Positions 36,115 to 44,336 of a stretch of DNA of 49,925 nt are shown piece by piece. The stretch is from Tepidibacter sp. (GTDB lineage Bacteria > Bacillota > Clostridia > Peptostreptococcales > Peptostreptococcaceae): positions 1 through 49,925 of the forward strand of contig NZ_JAOASI010000033.1 of the NCBI RefSeq assembly GCF_025210165.1, given 5' to 3'. A program made the position numbers and the translations under genes. Below the pieces are notes generated by a model that worked only from the letters and a program-made list of their open reading frames with translations, was not told the DNA's origin and did no database searches. Within the stretch, counting starts at the first letter, position 1; each line of letters starts with the position of its first letter.

Positions 36115-36573
36115 TTATTCAAAAGCAATATTGACTTCAATAGATATACCATCTACTAAAACTTCGCTAGTTATGATTTTATCCGTATTCGTTTTAACTT
36201 CAAAATCTTTTCCATGAGTCAATGTAGGAGTAGATATATTAGTATTTATTCCTTCTTTTTCAAGATTTATACTAGCTTTTGCGGTAAGCATATTAGACAG
36301 TTCAGATATAGCACTTTGAGCCATATCATCAAATTCAGAAACTGGCATTCCCATCATCATCTTAGATGCTATCTTTTTTGCATCAACTTCACTCATATTA
36401 TAAATTACATTTCCCTTTATATCTCCTACCACACCCAAATTCAGCATTACACCTTCTACCTTAATATTACTTTCTTTAACAAAAATATCTCCTTTTTCAA
36501 TATTGCTAAATCCTAATTGAGGCATTATGTCTAGAACGGAATTTAAGAAATAATTTATTATTTTTGAACTCAT
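36115..36573 (-). CDS. CheX-family chemotaxis-type phosphatase
   Basis: 152 residues. The CheC/CheX/FliY phosphatase motif E-x2-N is present as E91 and N94 in AISELSNMLTAKA. The N-terminus has INYFLNSVLDIMPQLGF and the family strand pattern GVVGDIKGNVIYNMSE. CheX dephosphorylates CheY-type response regulators. No che or fla genes are in the window, so its partner is unknown; a stand-alone phosphatase for another receiver protein is possible. ATG 36573 is divergent from ylbJ, 190 bases away. Confidence 0.85.
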   Translation of the reverse strand: MSSKIINYFLNSVLDIMPQLGFSNIEKGDIFVKESNIKVEGVMLNLGVVGDIKGNVIYNMSEVDAKKIASKMMMGMPVSEFDDMAQSAISELSNMLTAKASINLEKEGINTNISTPTLTHGKDFEVKTNTDKIITSEVLVDGISIEVNIAFE

Positions 36574-36763
36574 ATACCATCACCTCTTTAAAAAATATAT
36601 TTATATATTATAAATATACCCTTTTTCTTATAATTATATCACACTTGATTAATCAAAATATTATTTTTTGACAAAATAATCTTAATTTGAACTTTATTTT
36701 AAATCATAGATTAACAAATACTTTAATATAATTATCTTAGATTAATATTTTGGAGGCGTTTAT

Positions 36764-37960
36764 ATGAAAAATTCAAAATTGTTAAGTTCTATACTGCCCG
36801 GAATAATAGTTCTATTCTTCATAATGAGTATAGTTATATTTCCTAAAGAATCTATAGAGTCTGCAATAGTAGGAATGAATATTTGTATTAATATATTAAT
36901 TCCATCACTCCTCCCTTTTTTAATAGGAGCTAATCTCTTAATAAATTTAAAAGTTATGGACATTCTTGGAGTATTTTTAGAAAAACCCTCTAGGATACTT
37001 TTTAATGTTCCAGGGAAAAGTTCCTTAATATTTGCTATATCTATACTTTCTGGATATCCTATTGGTTCAAAACTTACATCCAATCTTAGACAAAACAATC
37101 AAATATCAAAAGTAGAAGCTCAAAGACTAGCTTCATTTTGTTCTACATCAGGACCCTTATTCATTGTAGGGTCTGTTGGAATAGGTATGTTTAACAATTC
37201 TAAAATAGGATATTTCATACTTTTATGTCACTATATTGGCGCACTTAGTATCGGTATCTTATTTAGGTTTTATAATACTTCATCAGATATTAAAAGTTAT
37301 AACAGCAACACCAGTATATTAACTAGGCTAAAAAAAATAATTTTCTATGAAGATGAAGAAAAAGGATTTTATTCTATATTTGGAGATTCAGTTAGAAACG
37401 GAATAAACACAATTCTAGTGGTATGTGGATTTGTTATAGTTTTTTCTGTATTATTTAAAATACTCACTGTGTTAAAATTTATAGATTTAATTAGTTCTAT
37501 ATTATTTGTATTTTTTCATCCATTCAATATATCAATTGAAGTAATTCAAGCATTTATAAGTGGTTTATTCGAGATAACAATAGGATGTAATAATGTATCA
37601 TTACTTAGTGGAACTTCTTTAATATTTAAAATATCAATTTGTACATTCATAATATCATTCAGCGGAATATCAATACTTGCTCAATGTTGTAATTTTTTAT
37701 CTCATACTGATATAAATATACCTCTCTATATATTTGGTAAACTTTTACATGGCGTTAATTCATTTTTACTATGTTATATACTTTATCCTATATTTAAAAA
37801 CACTCTAGATATACAAACCTTTAATAATTCTATTTTTTATAATATATACGTCGATAAAGTTTTTACTAATATTCCTTTTAATAATAGTATATTTTTTATA
37901 TTTATTTTTATAGTATATATACTTACATATATTAATGATATAAGCAAAAAAATAGTCTAG
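36764..37960 (+). CDS. ylbJ: Sporulation integral membrane protein YlbJ
   Basis: Polytopic membrane protein (398 residues, about eight to ten hydrophobic segments) needed for spore cortex formation in Bacillus. Family marks are NICINILIPSLLPFLIGANLL, FAISILSGYPIGSKLTSNL, EAQRLASFCSTSGPLFIVGSVG and GLFEITIGCNNVS. aggaggcg-type site 7 bases before ATG 36764. It converges with the coaD operon. In Bacillus and Clostridia ylbJ is next to coaD and ylbM; here ylbM/tmcAL lies about 7 kb away, with five other genes in between. Confidence 0.95.
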   Translation: MKNSKLLSSILPGIIVLFFIMSIVIFPKESIESAIVGMNICINILIPSLLPFLIGANLLINLKVMDILGVFLEKPSRILFNVPGKSSLIFAISILSGYPIGSKLTSNLRQNNQISKVEAQRLASFCSTSGPLFIVGSVGIGMFNNSKIGYFILLCHYIGALSIGILFRFYNTSSDIKSYNSNTSILTRLKKIIFYEDEEKGFYSIFGDSVRNGINTILVVCGFVIVFSVLFKILTVLKFIDLISSILFVFFHPFNISIEVIQAFISGLFEITIGCNNVSLLSGTSLIFKISICTFIISFSGISILAQCCNFLSHTDINIPLYIFGKLLHGVNSFLLCYILYPIFKNTLDIQTFNNSIFYNIYVDKVFTNIPFNNSIFFIFIFIVYILTYINDISKKIV

Positions 37961-37984
37961 TAGCTACGCACTAGACTATTTTTT
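37948..37984 (+). terminator. Intrinsic terminator of ylbJ, overlapping its stop codon
   Basis: Stem AATAGTCTAGT (37951-37961) with ACTAGACTATT (37970-37980) and a T run to 37984; the stop codon TAG (37958-37960) is in the upstream arm. Confidence 0.85.
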
Positions 37985-37986
37985 AC

Positions 37987-38090
37987 CTATAAGAAACTAT
38001 ATAAGCTATATTTGCAACTATTTTTAAGCAACGGAGCCCGTAGAGATCGTTGGCGACATGAGTAACCGCGTTAGAGAGTAAACAAATTTT
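37987..38090 (-). repeat. Dispersed intergenic repeat, copy R3 (DnaA-box segment missing)
   Basis: On the minus strand it starts directly after the TAA of the coiled-coil gene at 38089, with AAAATTTGTTTACTCTCTAA, keeps the GC-rich half almost intact and ends TATAGTTTCTTATAG. About 30 bases found in R1 and R5 between TAGCTT and ATATAGTT, including the DnaA box, are missing. Confidence 0.85.
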
Positions 38091-38526
38091 ATTTTAATTC
38101 TTCTCTATTAGAAGCTATAACTTCCATTATATTTCCTAAATCTACTTGAACCTTTCCAAGTATCTTATCAGCATATTCTTTTGCGCCTCTTCTTATTTCT
38201 TTAGATGTATTTTGTGCTTGCTGAATTATTTGCTCAGCTTGCTTTTGAGCTTCTTTTAAAACTTCACTTTCTTCTACCTGTTCTTGCACATAAGATTTAG
38301 TATTTTCAACTATAGCATCTGCCTCTTGTTGAGCTTCTGCAAGTATTCTTTGTCTTTCTGTATTAATCCACTCTGCTTGCTTTATTTCATCAGGTAATTG
38401 AAGTCTTATTTCTTTTATTATTTCTAAAAATTGTTTTTTATCAACAAAAACCTTATTTCCGAATGGAATCCCAGAGCTTTCTTCTACTAAATCTTCTATT
38501 TCTTCTATTAATTTTAGTAATTCCAA
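38089..38526 (-). CDS. Conserved coiled-coil protein (ATPase-subunit-b-like) beside coaD
   Basis: 145 residues, mostly long charged helix with Q, E and A heptads (EWINTERQRILAEAQQEADAIVENT, then KEAQKQAEQIIQQAQNTSKE), predicting a parallel coiled coil like subunit b of ATP synthase or DivIVA. A short conserved-looking N-terminus has SSGIPFGNKVFVDKKQFLEII. No membrane segment or nucleotide-binding motif is visible, although homologues in Clostridia are often labelled ATPase (from memory). Start TTG 38526 is 8 bases after gggagg; the coaD stop is 2 bases upstream. Function unknown. Confidence 0.8.
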   Translation of the reverse strand: MELLKLIEEIEDLVEESSGIPFGNKVFVDKKQFLEIIKEIRLQLPDEIKQAEWINTERQRILAEAQQEADAIVENTKSYVQEQVEESEVLKEAQKQAEQIIQQAQNTSKEIRRGAKEYADKILGKVQVDLGNIMEVIASNREELK

Positions 38527-38528
38527 TA

Positions 38529-39017
38529 CTATTCCCTCCCATGTAGTTTTTTATACACCTGCTTAGATACATTATTTGGAACGAATTGTGATATATCTCC
38601 TTTATGTTTTCCTACTTCCTTTATTAGAGAAGAGCTTATAAAAGAGTATTTTGTACTAGTTGTAAGTATAACCGTTTCTATATCTCTATTTAATTGCCTA
38701 TTCATCTGAGCCATTTGAAGCTCATACTCAAAATCAGAAACAGCTCTTAATCCTCTTATTATAGCATTAACCTTTTTATTATTACAATAATCTATTAAAA
38801 GTCCTGTAAAGCAATCCACCTCTACATTGTCTATATCTTTAACAACCTCTTTTAGAAGATTCACTCTTTCCTCAAATGTAAATAATGAATCTTTACTTGA
38901 ATTATGCAAAACTGCTACTATCAATCTATCAAATAATTTAGATGCTCTTTTTATTATGTCCAAGTGTCCATTCGTTACTGGATCAAAACTCCCTGGATAT
39001 ACTGCTATTTTTTCCAT
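38529..39017 (-). CDS. coaD: Phosphopantetheine adenylyltransferase
   Basis: Penultimate step of coenzyme A synthesis. 162 residues from ATG 39017. The T/HxGH nucleotidyltransferase site is in AVYPGSFDPVTNGHLDIIKRA, with RGLRAVSDFEYELQMAQMNR and SSSLIKEVGKHKGDISQFVP. The open frame extends 22 codons upstream into rsmD without support; the ribosome binding site gaggat overlaps the rsmD stop codon. CoA supply fits the nearby lipid genes. Confidence 0.97.
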   Translation of the reverse strand: MEKIAVYPGSFDPVTNGHLDIIKRASKLFDRLIVAVLHNSSKDSLFTFEERVNLLKEVVKDIDNVEVDCFTGLLIDYCNNKKVNAIIRGLRAVSDFEYELQMAQMNRQLNRDIETVILTTSTKYSFISSSLIKEVGKHKGDISQFVPNNVSKQVYKKLHGRE

Positions 39018-39018
39018 T

Positions 39019-39573
39019 TTAATCCTCCCAAGCAAAAAAAGAAACCATTGTATTTCCGTATTTTTTTTCTCTGTATTTTTCAAGTTTTTCTATCTTATCT
39101 TTTACTTCATCCTTTATATCGTGTTCTACTATTATTATTCCATCTTCTTCTAATATTTCTCTTTTACTTATCTCTATTAATGTTTTTTCTATAAAGTTTT
39201 TTAAATATGGTGGATCCATAAATATTATATCAAATTTATCTCTTCTAACACCTAATTTATTTACAGCACTTATACTATCCGACAACATTAATTCACTTTT
39301 ATCGTTAACTCTAGCCTTTTTTATATTCTCTTTTATTATATCCATACTAAATTTACTAGCATCTACAAATGTAGCTCTTTGAGCTCCTCTTGATAAAGCC
39401 TCTATACCAAGTGATCCTGTTCCCGAGAACAGATCTAATACAAAGCTTTCCATAACTCTATCACTTATGATATTGAATAAAGATTCTTTGACTCTATCAG
39501 TAGTAGGTCTTACGTCCATGTTTTTTGGAGATTTAAGTTTTAATCCTCTAGCACTTCCAGAAATAACTCTCAT
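39019..39573 (-). CDS. rsmD: 16S rRNA (guanine-966-N2)-methyltransferase RsmD
   Basis: 184 residues. It starts MRVISGSARGLKLKSPKNMDVRPTTDRVKESLFNI, the family N-terminus. SAM-binding loop is VLDLFSGTGSLGIEALSRGA and the catalytic motif DPPY lies in IIFMDPPYLKNF. It precedes coaD with a 1-base gap, the most conserved neighbour pair of this gene. Confidence 0.96.
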   Translation of the reverse strand: MRVISGSARGLKLKSPKNMDVRPTTDRVKESLFNIISDRVMESFVLDLFSGTGSLGIEALSRGAQRATFVDASKFSMDIIKENIKKARVNDKSELMLSDSISAVNKLGVRRDKFDIIFMDPPYLKNFIEKTLIEISKREILEEDGIIIVEHDIKDEVKDKIEKLEKYREKKYGNTMVSFFAWED

Positions 39574-39588
39574 ATAAATCCTCCTCTT

Positions 39589-41643
39589 TTAATTTAATGT
39601 TATATCGTTTAATTTTTTCTCAAATCTATTTATTATTTCTTTTTTAAGTTTTTTATTTTTATCAAGATTTAATTTTTCATCTTCTTTTATTATATTTTGT
39701 GCTTTTTTTTGAGCTTCTTTTAATATTTTAATATGCTTGAATATGTTAGCTATCTTTAATTCCGGAAGACCGTGCTGTCTTGTTCCAAAAAATTCTCCAG
39801 GTCCTCTTATTTCTAAATCCTTCTCAGATATTTTAAATCCATCGGTTGTTTGCTCCATAGTTTTCATTCTTTCAAAGGTCACTTCATTCTTTGATCCATA
39901 TATAAGTATACAAAAAGATTTATGTTCTCCTCTTCCAACTCTTCCTCTTAGCTGATGAAGTTGAGCTAGCCCAAATCTTTCAGCATTTTCTATAATCATA
40001 AGTGTAGCATTTGGAACATTTACCCCGACCTCTATAACAGTTGTCGATACTAATATATCAATCTCTCCATTTTTGAACTTTTTCATTATTTCATCTTTAT
40101 CTGAGGCTTTCATCTTTCCATGTAAAAGTTCTAGCTTTAAATCTGAAAAATGTTCCGTTTTTAACTCTTCTAATAAATCAACTGCTGCCTTTGCCTTTAT
40201 TACCTCTGATTCTTCTACTAAAGGGCATACTATATAAACTTGTCTTCCAAGTTCTATCTGACTTCTAACAAAATCGTATGCTCTAAGTCTTTTTTCTTTT
40301 GGAACAGCAAAGGTGTCTATAACCTGTCTTCCAGGAGGAAGCTCATCTATTATAGATATATCTAGATCTCCATATAGTATAAGTGCTAGGGTTCTAGGTA
40401 TAGGAGTTGCAGTCATAACTAATATATCAGGGTTGTCTCCTTTTTCTGATAATTTATTTCTTTGCCTTACTCCAAATCTATGTTGTTCATCAGTTATAAC
40501 CATTCCCAGCTTTTTAAATTCAACTCCATCCTCTATAAGAGCATGCGTTCCTATTAATATATCTATTTCTCCTTCTTTAGTTTTTCTTAAAACATCCATT
40601 TTTTGTTTTTTAGTTAGACTTCCAACAAGCAGTCCTATATTTATATCAAATTTAGATAAAATTTCATTAAGTGAATTAAAGTGCTGTTCTGCCAATATTT
40701 CAGTTGGAGCCATCATAGCCGCTTGATATGAATTTAAGACTACATTTGCAAGACTCAAAAGAGCAACTACTGTTTTTCCAGACCCTACATCTCCCTGAAC
40801 AAGTCTATTCATAACCTTATTAGAGCACATATCACTTAATATATCATCAAGAGATCTTCTTTGAGCATTAGTAAGTGAGAATTGAAGGGATTTTATAATT
40901 TCTTCTAATTTACTATTTTTCTCAAATTTTATTCCCTCTTTATTAACTACTCCACTTTTTAAGTATAATAATCCTAGTTGAAGTATTAAAAATTCCTCAT
41001 ATACAAGCCTGTATAAAGCTACTTTTAAGTTTTGTAAATTTTCTGGATTGTGAATATTTCTTATAGCAAAATTCAGATCACACATTTTATTTTTATCCAC
41101 AATATCCTTTGGAATATACTCATCTATTTCTAAGTTTTCATTTTTTAATACACTTTGTATTATATTTACTAATTCTTTATTTGAAACTCCATAAGTTAAA
41201 GGATATATAGGGACTATTTTTCCTATTGAATTTGCAAGCTTTGCATCAAATTCTATCTCACAGTTTAATAATTCAATTTTTCCATATTCTTTTTTAACCT
41301 TACCATATGCAACTATACTATCTCCAACTTTGAAATTATTGACTATATACTTTTGATTAAAAAATACAAGCTTTATATAACCAGTGTCATCTCTTACCTG
41401 TATTTTATTTATAATCATCTTCTTTTTTGGTTCGTGCTTTTCAAATCCTGTAATAATTCCTTTTATAGATATCTTTTCTTCATTTTGTAAATTAAATATT
41501 TTCTTAAATTTACTTCTATCCTCGTATTGTCTTGGAAAATAGTATATTAAATCTTTTAGAGTATATATATCAAGCTTATTTAATTTTTTATATTTTTTAG
41601 GTCCTATGCCTTTTATGTATTGTAAGTTTTTATTTAAATCCAT
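39589..41643 (-). CDS. recG: ATP-dependent DNA helicase RecG
   Basis: Replication-fork and branch-migration helicase, 684 residues. An N-terminal wedge OB-fold domain (about 40-150, ISIKGIITGFEKHEPKKKM) precedes the helicase motor: RLVQGDVGSGKTVVAL, MAPTEILAEQH, the DEQH box in VITDEQHRFGVRQR, VMTATPIPRTLAL, and LVSTTVIEVGVNVPNATLM with LRGRVGRGEHKS. The C-terminal RPGEFFGTRQHG-type segment (RGPGEFFGTRQHGLP) is present. Confidence 0.97.
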   Translation of the reverse strand: MDLNKNLQYIKGIGPKKYKKLNKLDIYTLKDLIYYFPRQYEDRSKFKKIFNLQNEEKISIKGIITGFEKHEPKKKMIINKIQVRDDTGYIKLVFFNQKYIVNNFKVGDSIVAYGKVKKEYGKIELLNCEIEFDAKLANSIGKIVPIYPLTYGVSNKELVNIIQSVLKNENLEIDEYIPKDIVDKNKMCDLNFAIRNIHNPENLQNLKVALYRLVYEEFLILQLGLLYLKSGVVNKEGIKFEKNSKLEEIIKSLQFSLTNAQRRSLDDILSDMCSNKVMNRLVQGDVGSGKTVVALLSLANVVLNSYQAAMMAPTEILAEQHFNSLNEILSKFDINIGLLVGSLTKKQKMDVLRKTKEGEIDILIGTHALIEDGVEFKKLGMVITDEQHRFGVRQRNKLSEKGDNPDILVMTATPIPRTLALILYGDLDISIIDELPPGRQVIDTFAVPKEKRLRAYDFVRSQIELGRQVYIVCPLVEESEVIKAKAAVDLLEELKTEHFSDLKLELLHGKMKASDKDEIMKKFKNGEIDILVSTTVIEVGVNVPNATLMIIENAERFGLAQLHQLRGRVGRGEHKSFCILIYGSKNEVTFERMKTMEQTTDGFKISEKDLEIRGPGEFFGTRQHGLPELKIANIFKHIKILKEAQKKAQNIIKEDEKLNLDKNKKLKKEIINRFEKKLNDITLN

Positions 41644-41664
41644 CTATATCACCCTGCAAATTCC

Positions 41665-41706
41665 ATTTTTTAAGCCATGGTATTTGATATCCATGGCTTA
41701 AAAAAT
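41665..41706 (-). terminator. 16-bp perfect hairpin between the fakA-like gene and recG
   Basis: Perfect inverted repeat 41665-41680 with 41691-41706 and a 10-base loop; the outer part of the stem is A/T only and the inner part is AAGCCATGG. No separate T run follows on the minus strand; the U-rich segment is within the stem. Probable terminator or RNA stabiliser. Confidence 0.6.
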
Positions 41707-41722
41707 GATAATATATAAACTT

Positions 41723-43345
41723 TTACTCTACAGAAATTATATAATAATATAGCGGTTGATTTCCACAATAAACTTCTACATCTAAATCATCATATTTTTC
41801 TTCTATCTCTTCTCTTAATTCATTCGTATCATCTTCACTTAATTCTTCACCATAGAATAAGGTTATAATTTCACTCTCATCATCAACTAATTTATCTATT
41901 AAAGATAATGCTACATCTTTTATATTTTTCCCAGCTTCTTGTATTTTACCTTCTCCAATACCTATTATATCTCCTTCTTTTATATCTATATCATTCATGC
42001 TAGTATCCCTTACAGCAAATGTCACTTGTCCTGTCTTAACATTTTCAAGAGCATACTTCATAGCCTTTTGATTAGACTCAGAATCTGCTTCAGGATTAAA
42101 TGCAAGTAAAGCAGAGAATCCCTGTGGAGTTGTTTTAGAAGGTATTACTATTATATTCTTATCAGATATTTCTTTAGCCTGGTTTGCAGCCATAATTACA
42201 TTACTATTATTAGGAAGTATAATTATGTTGTTTGCATTTATATTGTCTATAGATTGAATAAAATCTTCCGTACTAGGGTTCATAGTTTGTCCACCCTCTA
42301 TTACATGATCCACTCCAAAATCTTTAAATATTGAAGTTATTCCAGATCCCATAGCTATAGATATAAAACCATATTCTTTCATTTCCTTAGACTCTAATCT
42401 TACATAATCTTCTTCAACCAATATATTTTCATGTTGAATTTTCATATTATCTATTTTTATTTTATCTAGTTGTCCATACTTTATAGCTTCTTGTAAAACA
42501 AGACCTGGATTGTTAGTATGTATATGAACTTTTATTAAAGAATCATCTCCAACAACTATTAAACTATCTCCATGATTTTGTATAAGCTCTTTCATTTTAG
42601 TATCACTTATTTTATCAGTATCAAGTATAAACTCAGTACAATACGCAAACTTGATATCCTCAGTAGGTATTTCTGTATTTTTACCCACCTCTTGAATTCC
42701 TTTAAAATCAATATTTCTATCTATAAACTCTCCTATAAAAGCTTTGTAAGCTCCCTCTAATATACAAACTAATCCTTTTCCACCAGAATCTACAACTCCA
42801 GCTTCCTTTAGATTTTTAAGAAGGTTTGGAGTATTTTCTAAAGAACGGTTGGCTTCTTCTAATACTTTTTCCATGAATTTTTTTATATCTTTTTCTTTTT
42901 GAGATATTTTAACTGCAAACTCTCCAGTTTCTCTTGCAACTGTGAGTATAGTACCCTCTATAGGTTTTATTACAGCCTTATATGCAGTATCCGCTCCATT
43001 TTTTAGTGCATTTGCTAAGTCCTTTGTATCTAGTTGTTCCTTGTCCTCTATAGCCTTTGCAAATCCTCTTAAAAGCTGAGATAATATAACCCCAGAGTTT
43101 CCTCTAGCTCCCATTAAAGATCCTTTAGATGCTGCTTTTCCTATTTCTTTAATAGTATTATTCGATTCCTTAATTACTTCTTTTACAGCTGCTTGTATAG
43201 TAAGAGACATGTTAGTCCCTGTATCTCCATCTGGTACTGGAAATACATTTAGTTTATCTACAAGCTCTTTATGATTTTGCAAATTGTTAGCACCCGATAA
43301 TATCATCTGCTTAAAGAGCTTTGCATTTATATGTTCTACTTTCAA
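41723..43345 (-). CDS. DAK2/DegV-type fatty acid kinase subunit, FakA-like (YloV)
   Basis: 540 residues. The N-terminal DhaL domain binds ATP-Mg: LNVFPVPDGDTGTNMSLT and GARGNSGVILSQLLRGFA. A middle domain follows and a C-terminal DegV-like portion includes LPNNSNVIMAANQAKEIS and IVIPSKTTPQGFSALLAF. FakA with a FakB binding protein phosphorylates exogenous fatty acids; that role is inferred from family. Start TTG 43345 has ggagg 7 bases upstream. It lies after a second Asp23-family gene, as yloU-yloV do in Bacillus. FakB is not in the window. Confidence 0.92.
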   Translation of the reverse strand: MKVEHINAKLFKQMILSGANNLQNHKELVDKLNVFPVPDGDTGTNMSLTIQAAVKEVIKESNNTIKEIGKAASKGSLMGARGNSGVILSQLLRGFAKAIEDKEQLDTKDLANALKNGADTAYKAVIKPIEGTILTVARETGEFAVKISQKEKDIKKFMEKVLEEANRSLENTPNLLKNLKEAGVVDSGGKGLVCILEGAYKAFIGEFIDRNIDFKGIQEVGKNTEIPTEDIKFAYCTEFILDTDKISDTKMKELIQNHGDSLIVVGDDSLIKVHIHTNNPGLVLQEAIKYGQLDKIKIDNMKIQHENILVEEDYVRLESKEMKEYGFISIAMGSGITSIFKDFGVDHVIEGGQTMNPSTEDFIQSIDNINANNIIILPNNSNVIMAANQAKEISDKNIIVIPSKTTPQGFSALLAFNPEADSESNQKAMKYALENVKTGQVTFAVRDTSMNDIDIKEGDIIGIGEGKIQEAGKNIKDVALSLIDKLVDDESEIITLFYGEELSEDDTNELREEIEEKYDDLDVEVYCGNQPLYYYIISVE

Positions 43346-43360
43346 TTTGTTACCTCCTGA

Positions 43361-43717
43361 CTATTTGTTTACTCTAACTCCTTGTACATTTATATCTATT
43401 TTTCTAACCTTAAGAGAAGTCATTTTTTCCACAGTATACTTGACTCTATCTATTATATTGTCTGCTACAACAGATATTTTTGTTCCGTATTGTATAATAA
43501 CAAATAATTCTATACTAACATTATCTTCTTCTATTTCAACTTTTACTCCATTACTCATATTCTCTTTTTTTAAAAGCTCAACAAGTCCATCTACTTTAGA
43601 CTTATAACTAAATCCAACTATTCCATAGCATTCTGTAGACACTTGAGATGCAATTTTCGCTATGACTTCTTTATCAATATAGATATTACCATATTTATTA
43701 GCAATTATTCCACTCAT
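43361..43717 (-). CDS. Asp23/Gls24 family protein, YloU-like
   Basis: 118 residues from ATG 43717 (ggggg 8 bases upstream; six further open codons would begin in that site). It has SGIIANKYGNIYIDKEVIAKIASQ, CYGIVGFSYKS, EEDNVSIELFVIIQYGTKISVVADNIIDRVKYTVE and a closing KIDINVQGVRV. Gene order with the fakA-like gene and divergent rpmB equals the yloV-yloU-rpmB locus of Bacillus. Function not established. Confidence 0.9.
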   Translation of the reverse strand: MSGIIANKYGNIYIDKEVIAKIASQVSTECYGIVGFSYKSKVDGLVELLKKENMSNGVKVEIEEDNVSIELFVIIQYGTKISVVADNIIDRVKYTVEKMTSLKVRKIDINVQGVRVNK

Positions 43718-43853
43718 TTTTTTAACCCCCCACAAATAATTATATTTTTATTAAAAATTTTTTATCTTAATATATGTACTTTATTGGATATTATATGTAT
43801 AATATATTTTATATTATATGTTTGATATATTCAATGCAAATATAACATTTAAC

Positions 43854-43882
43854 TTGCAAAAGTTAGCTGAATATGATAATAT
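43854..43882 (+). promoter_or_regulatory. Probable sigma-A promoter of rpmB
   Basis: TTGCAA (43854-43859), 17-base spacer, TAATAT (43877-43882), about 50 bases upstream of the rpmB start. Confidence 0.6.
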
Positions 43883-43930
43883 AATTATGTTTTTAATGCC
43901 AATGATAAAGGTTTGAAGGAGGTGTTAATC

Positions 43931-44122
43931 ATGGCAAGAGTTTGTTCAGTTTGCGGAAAAGGTAAGGTTTCTGGTAATACAGTGAGTCACTCAAACCGTC
44001 ATAATAAAAGAACTTGGTCTCCAAACTTAAGAAAAGTTAGAGCTATAGTTGATGGTAGTCCAAAGAGATTAAACGTTTGTACAAGATGTTTACGTTCTGG
44101 TAACGTAGAAAGAGCTGTCTAG
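43931..44122 (+). CDS. rpmB: 50S ribosomal protein L28
   Basis: 63 residues. It starts MARVCSVCGKGKVSGNTVSHSNRHNKR, with a zinc-binding pair C5-C8 and a second pair CTRCLRSG near the end (C+ type). ATG 43931 has aggagg 8 bases upstream; the in-frame ATG 18 bases earlier lacks one. Divergent from the Asp23/fakA genes, as in Bacillus. Confidence 0.97.
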   Translation: MARVCSVCGKGKVSGNTVSHSNRHNKRTWSPNLRKVRAIVDGSPKRLNVCTRCLRSGNVERAV

Positions 44123-44166
44123 TTTAATAATAAAGATTTCTTGTGTAAGGAATCTTTATCTCTTAT

Positions 44167-44198
44167 AAAAAAGCCGAACATAATGTTCGGCTTTTTTT
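44167..44198 (+). terminator. Intrinsic terminator of rpmB
   Basis: Stem GCCGAACA/TGTTCGGC (44173-44180 with 44184-44191) flanked by an A run and a seven-T run. Confidence 0.9.
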
Positions 44199-44212
44199 AT
44201 GATATAAGATAT

Positions 44213-44336
44213 TGTATGATTTTAAATTTGTAGATAATATTGATGAAAAGACTACACTTGAAACTATTTTTGAGCAACGGAGCCTGTAAGGATCGTTGGC
44301 GACATGAGTCACCGCGTTAGCGAGTAGACGAATTTT
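44213..44336 (-). repeat. Dispersed intergenic repeat, copy R4
   Basis: On the minus strand it begins directly after the TAA of the AI-2E-type permease gene (44337-44339) with AAAAATTCGTCTACTCGC. The GC-rich half is intact; the AT-rich half is diverged but has TTATCTACA, one base from a DnaA box, at 44237-44229. The outer limit in the AT-rich half is approximate. Confidence 0.85.
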
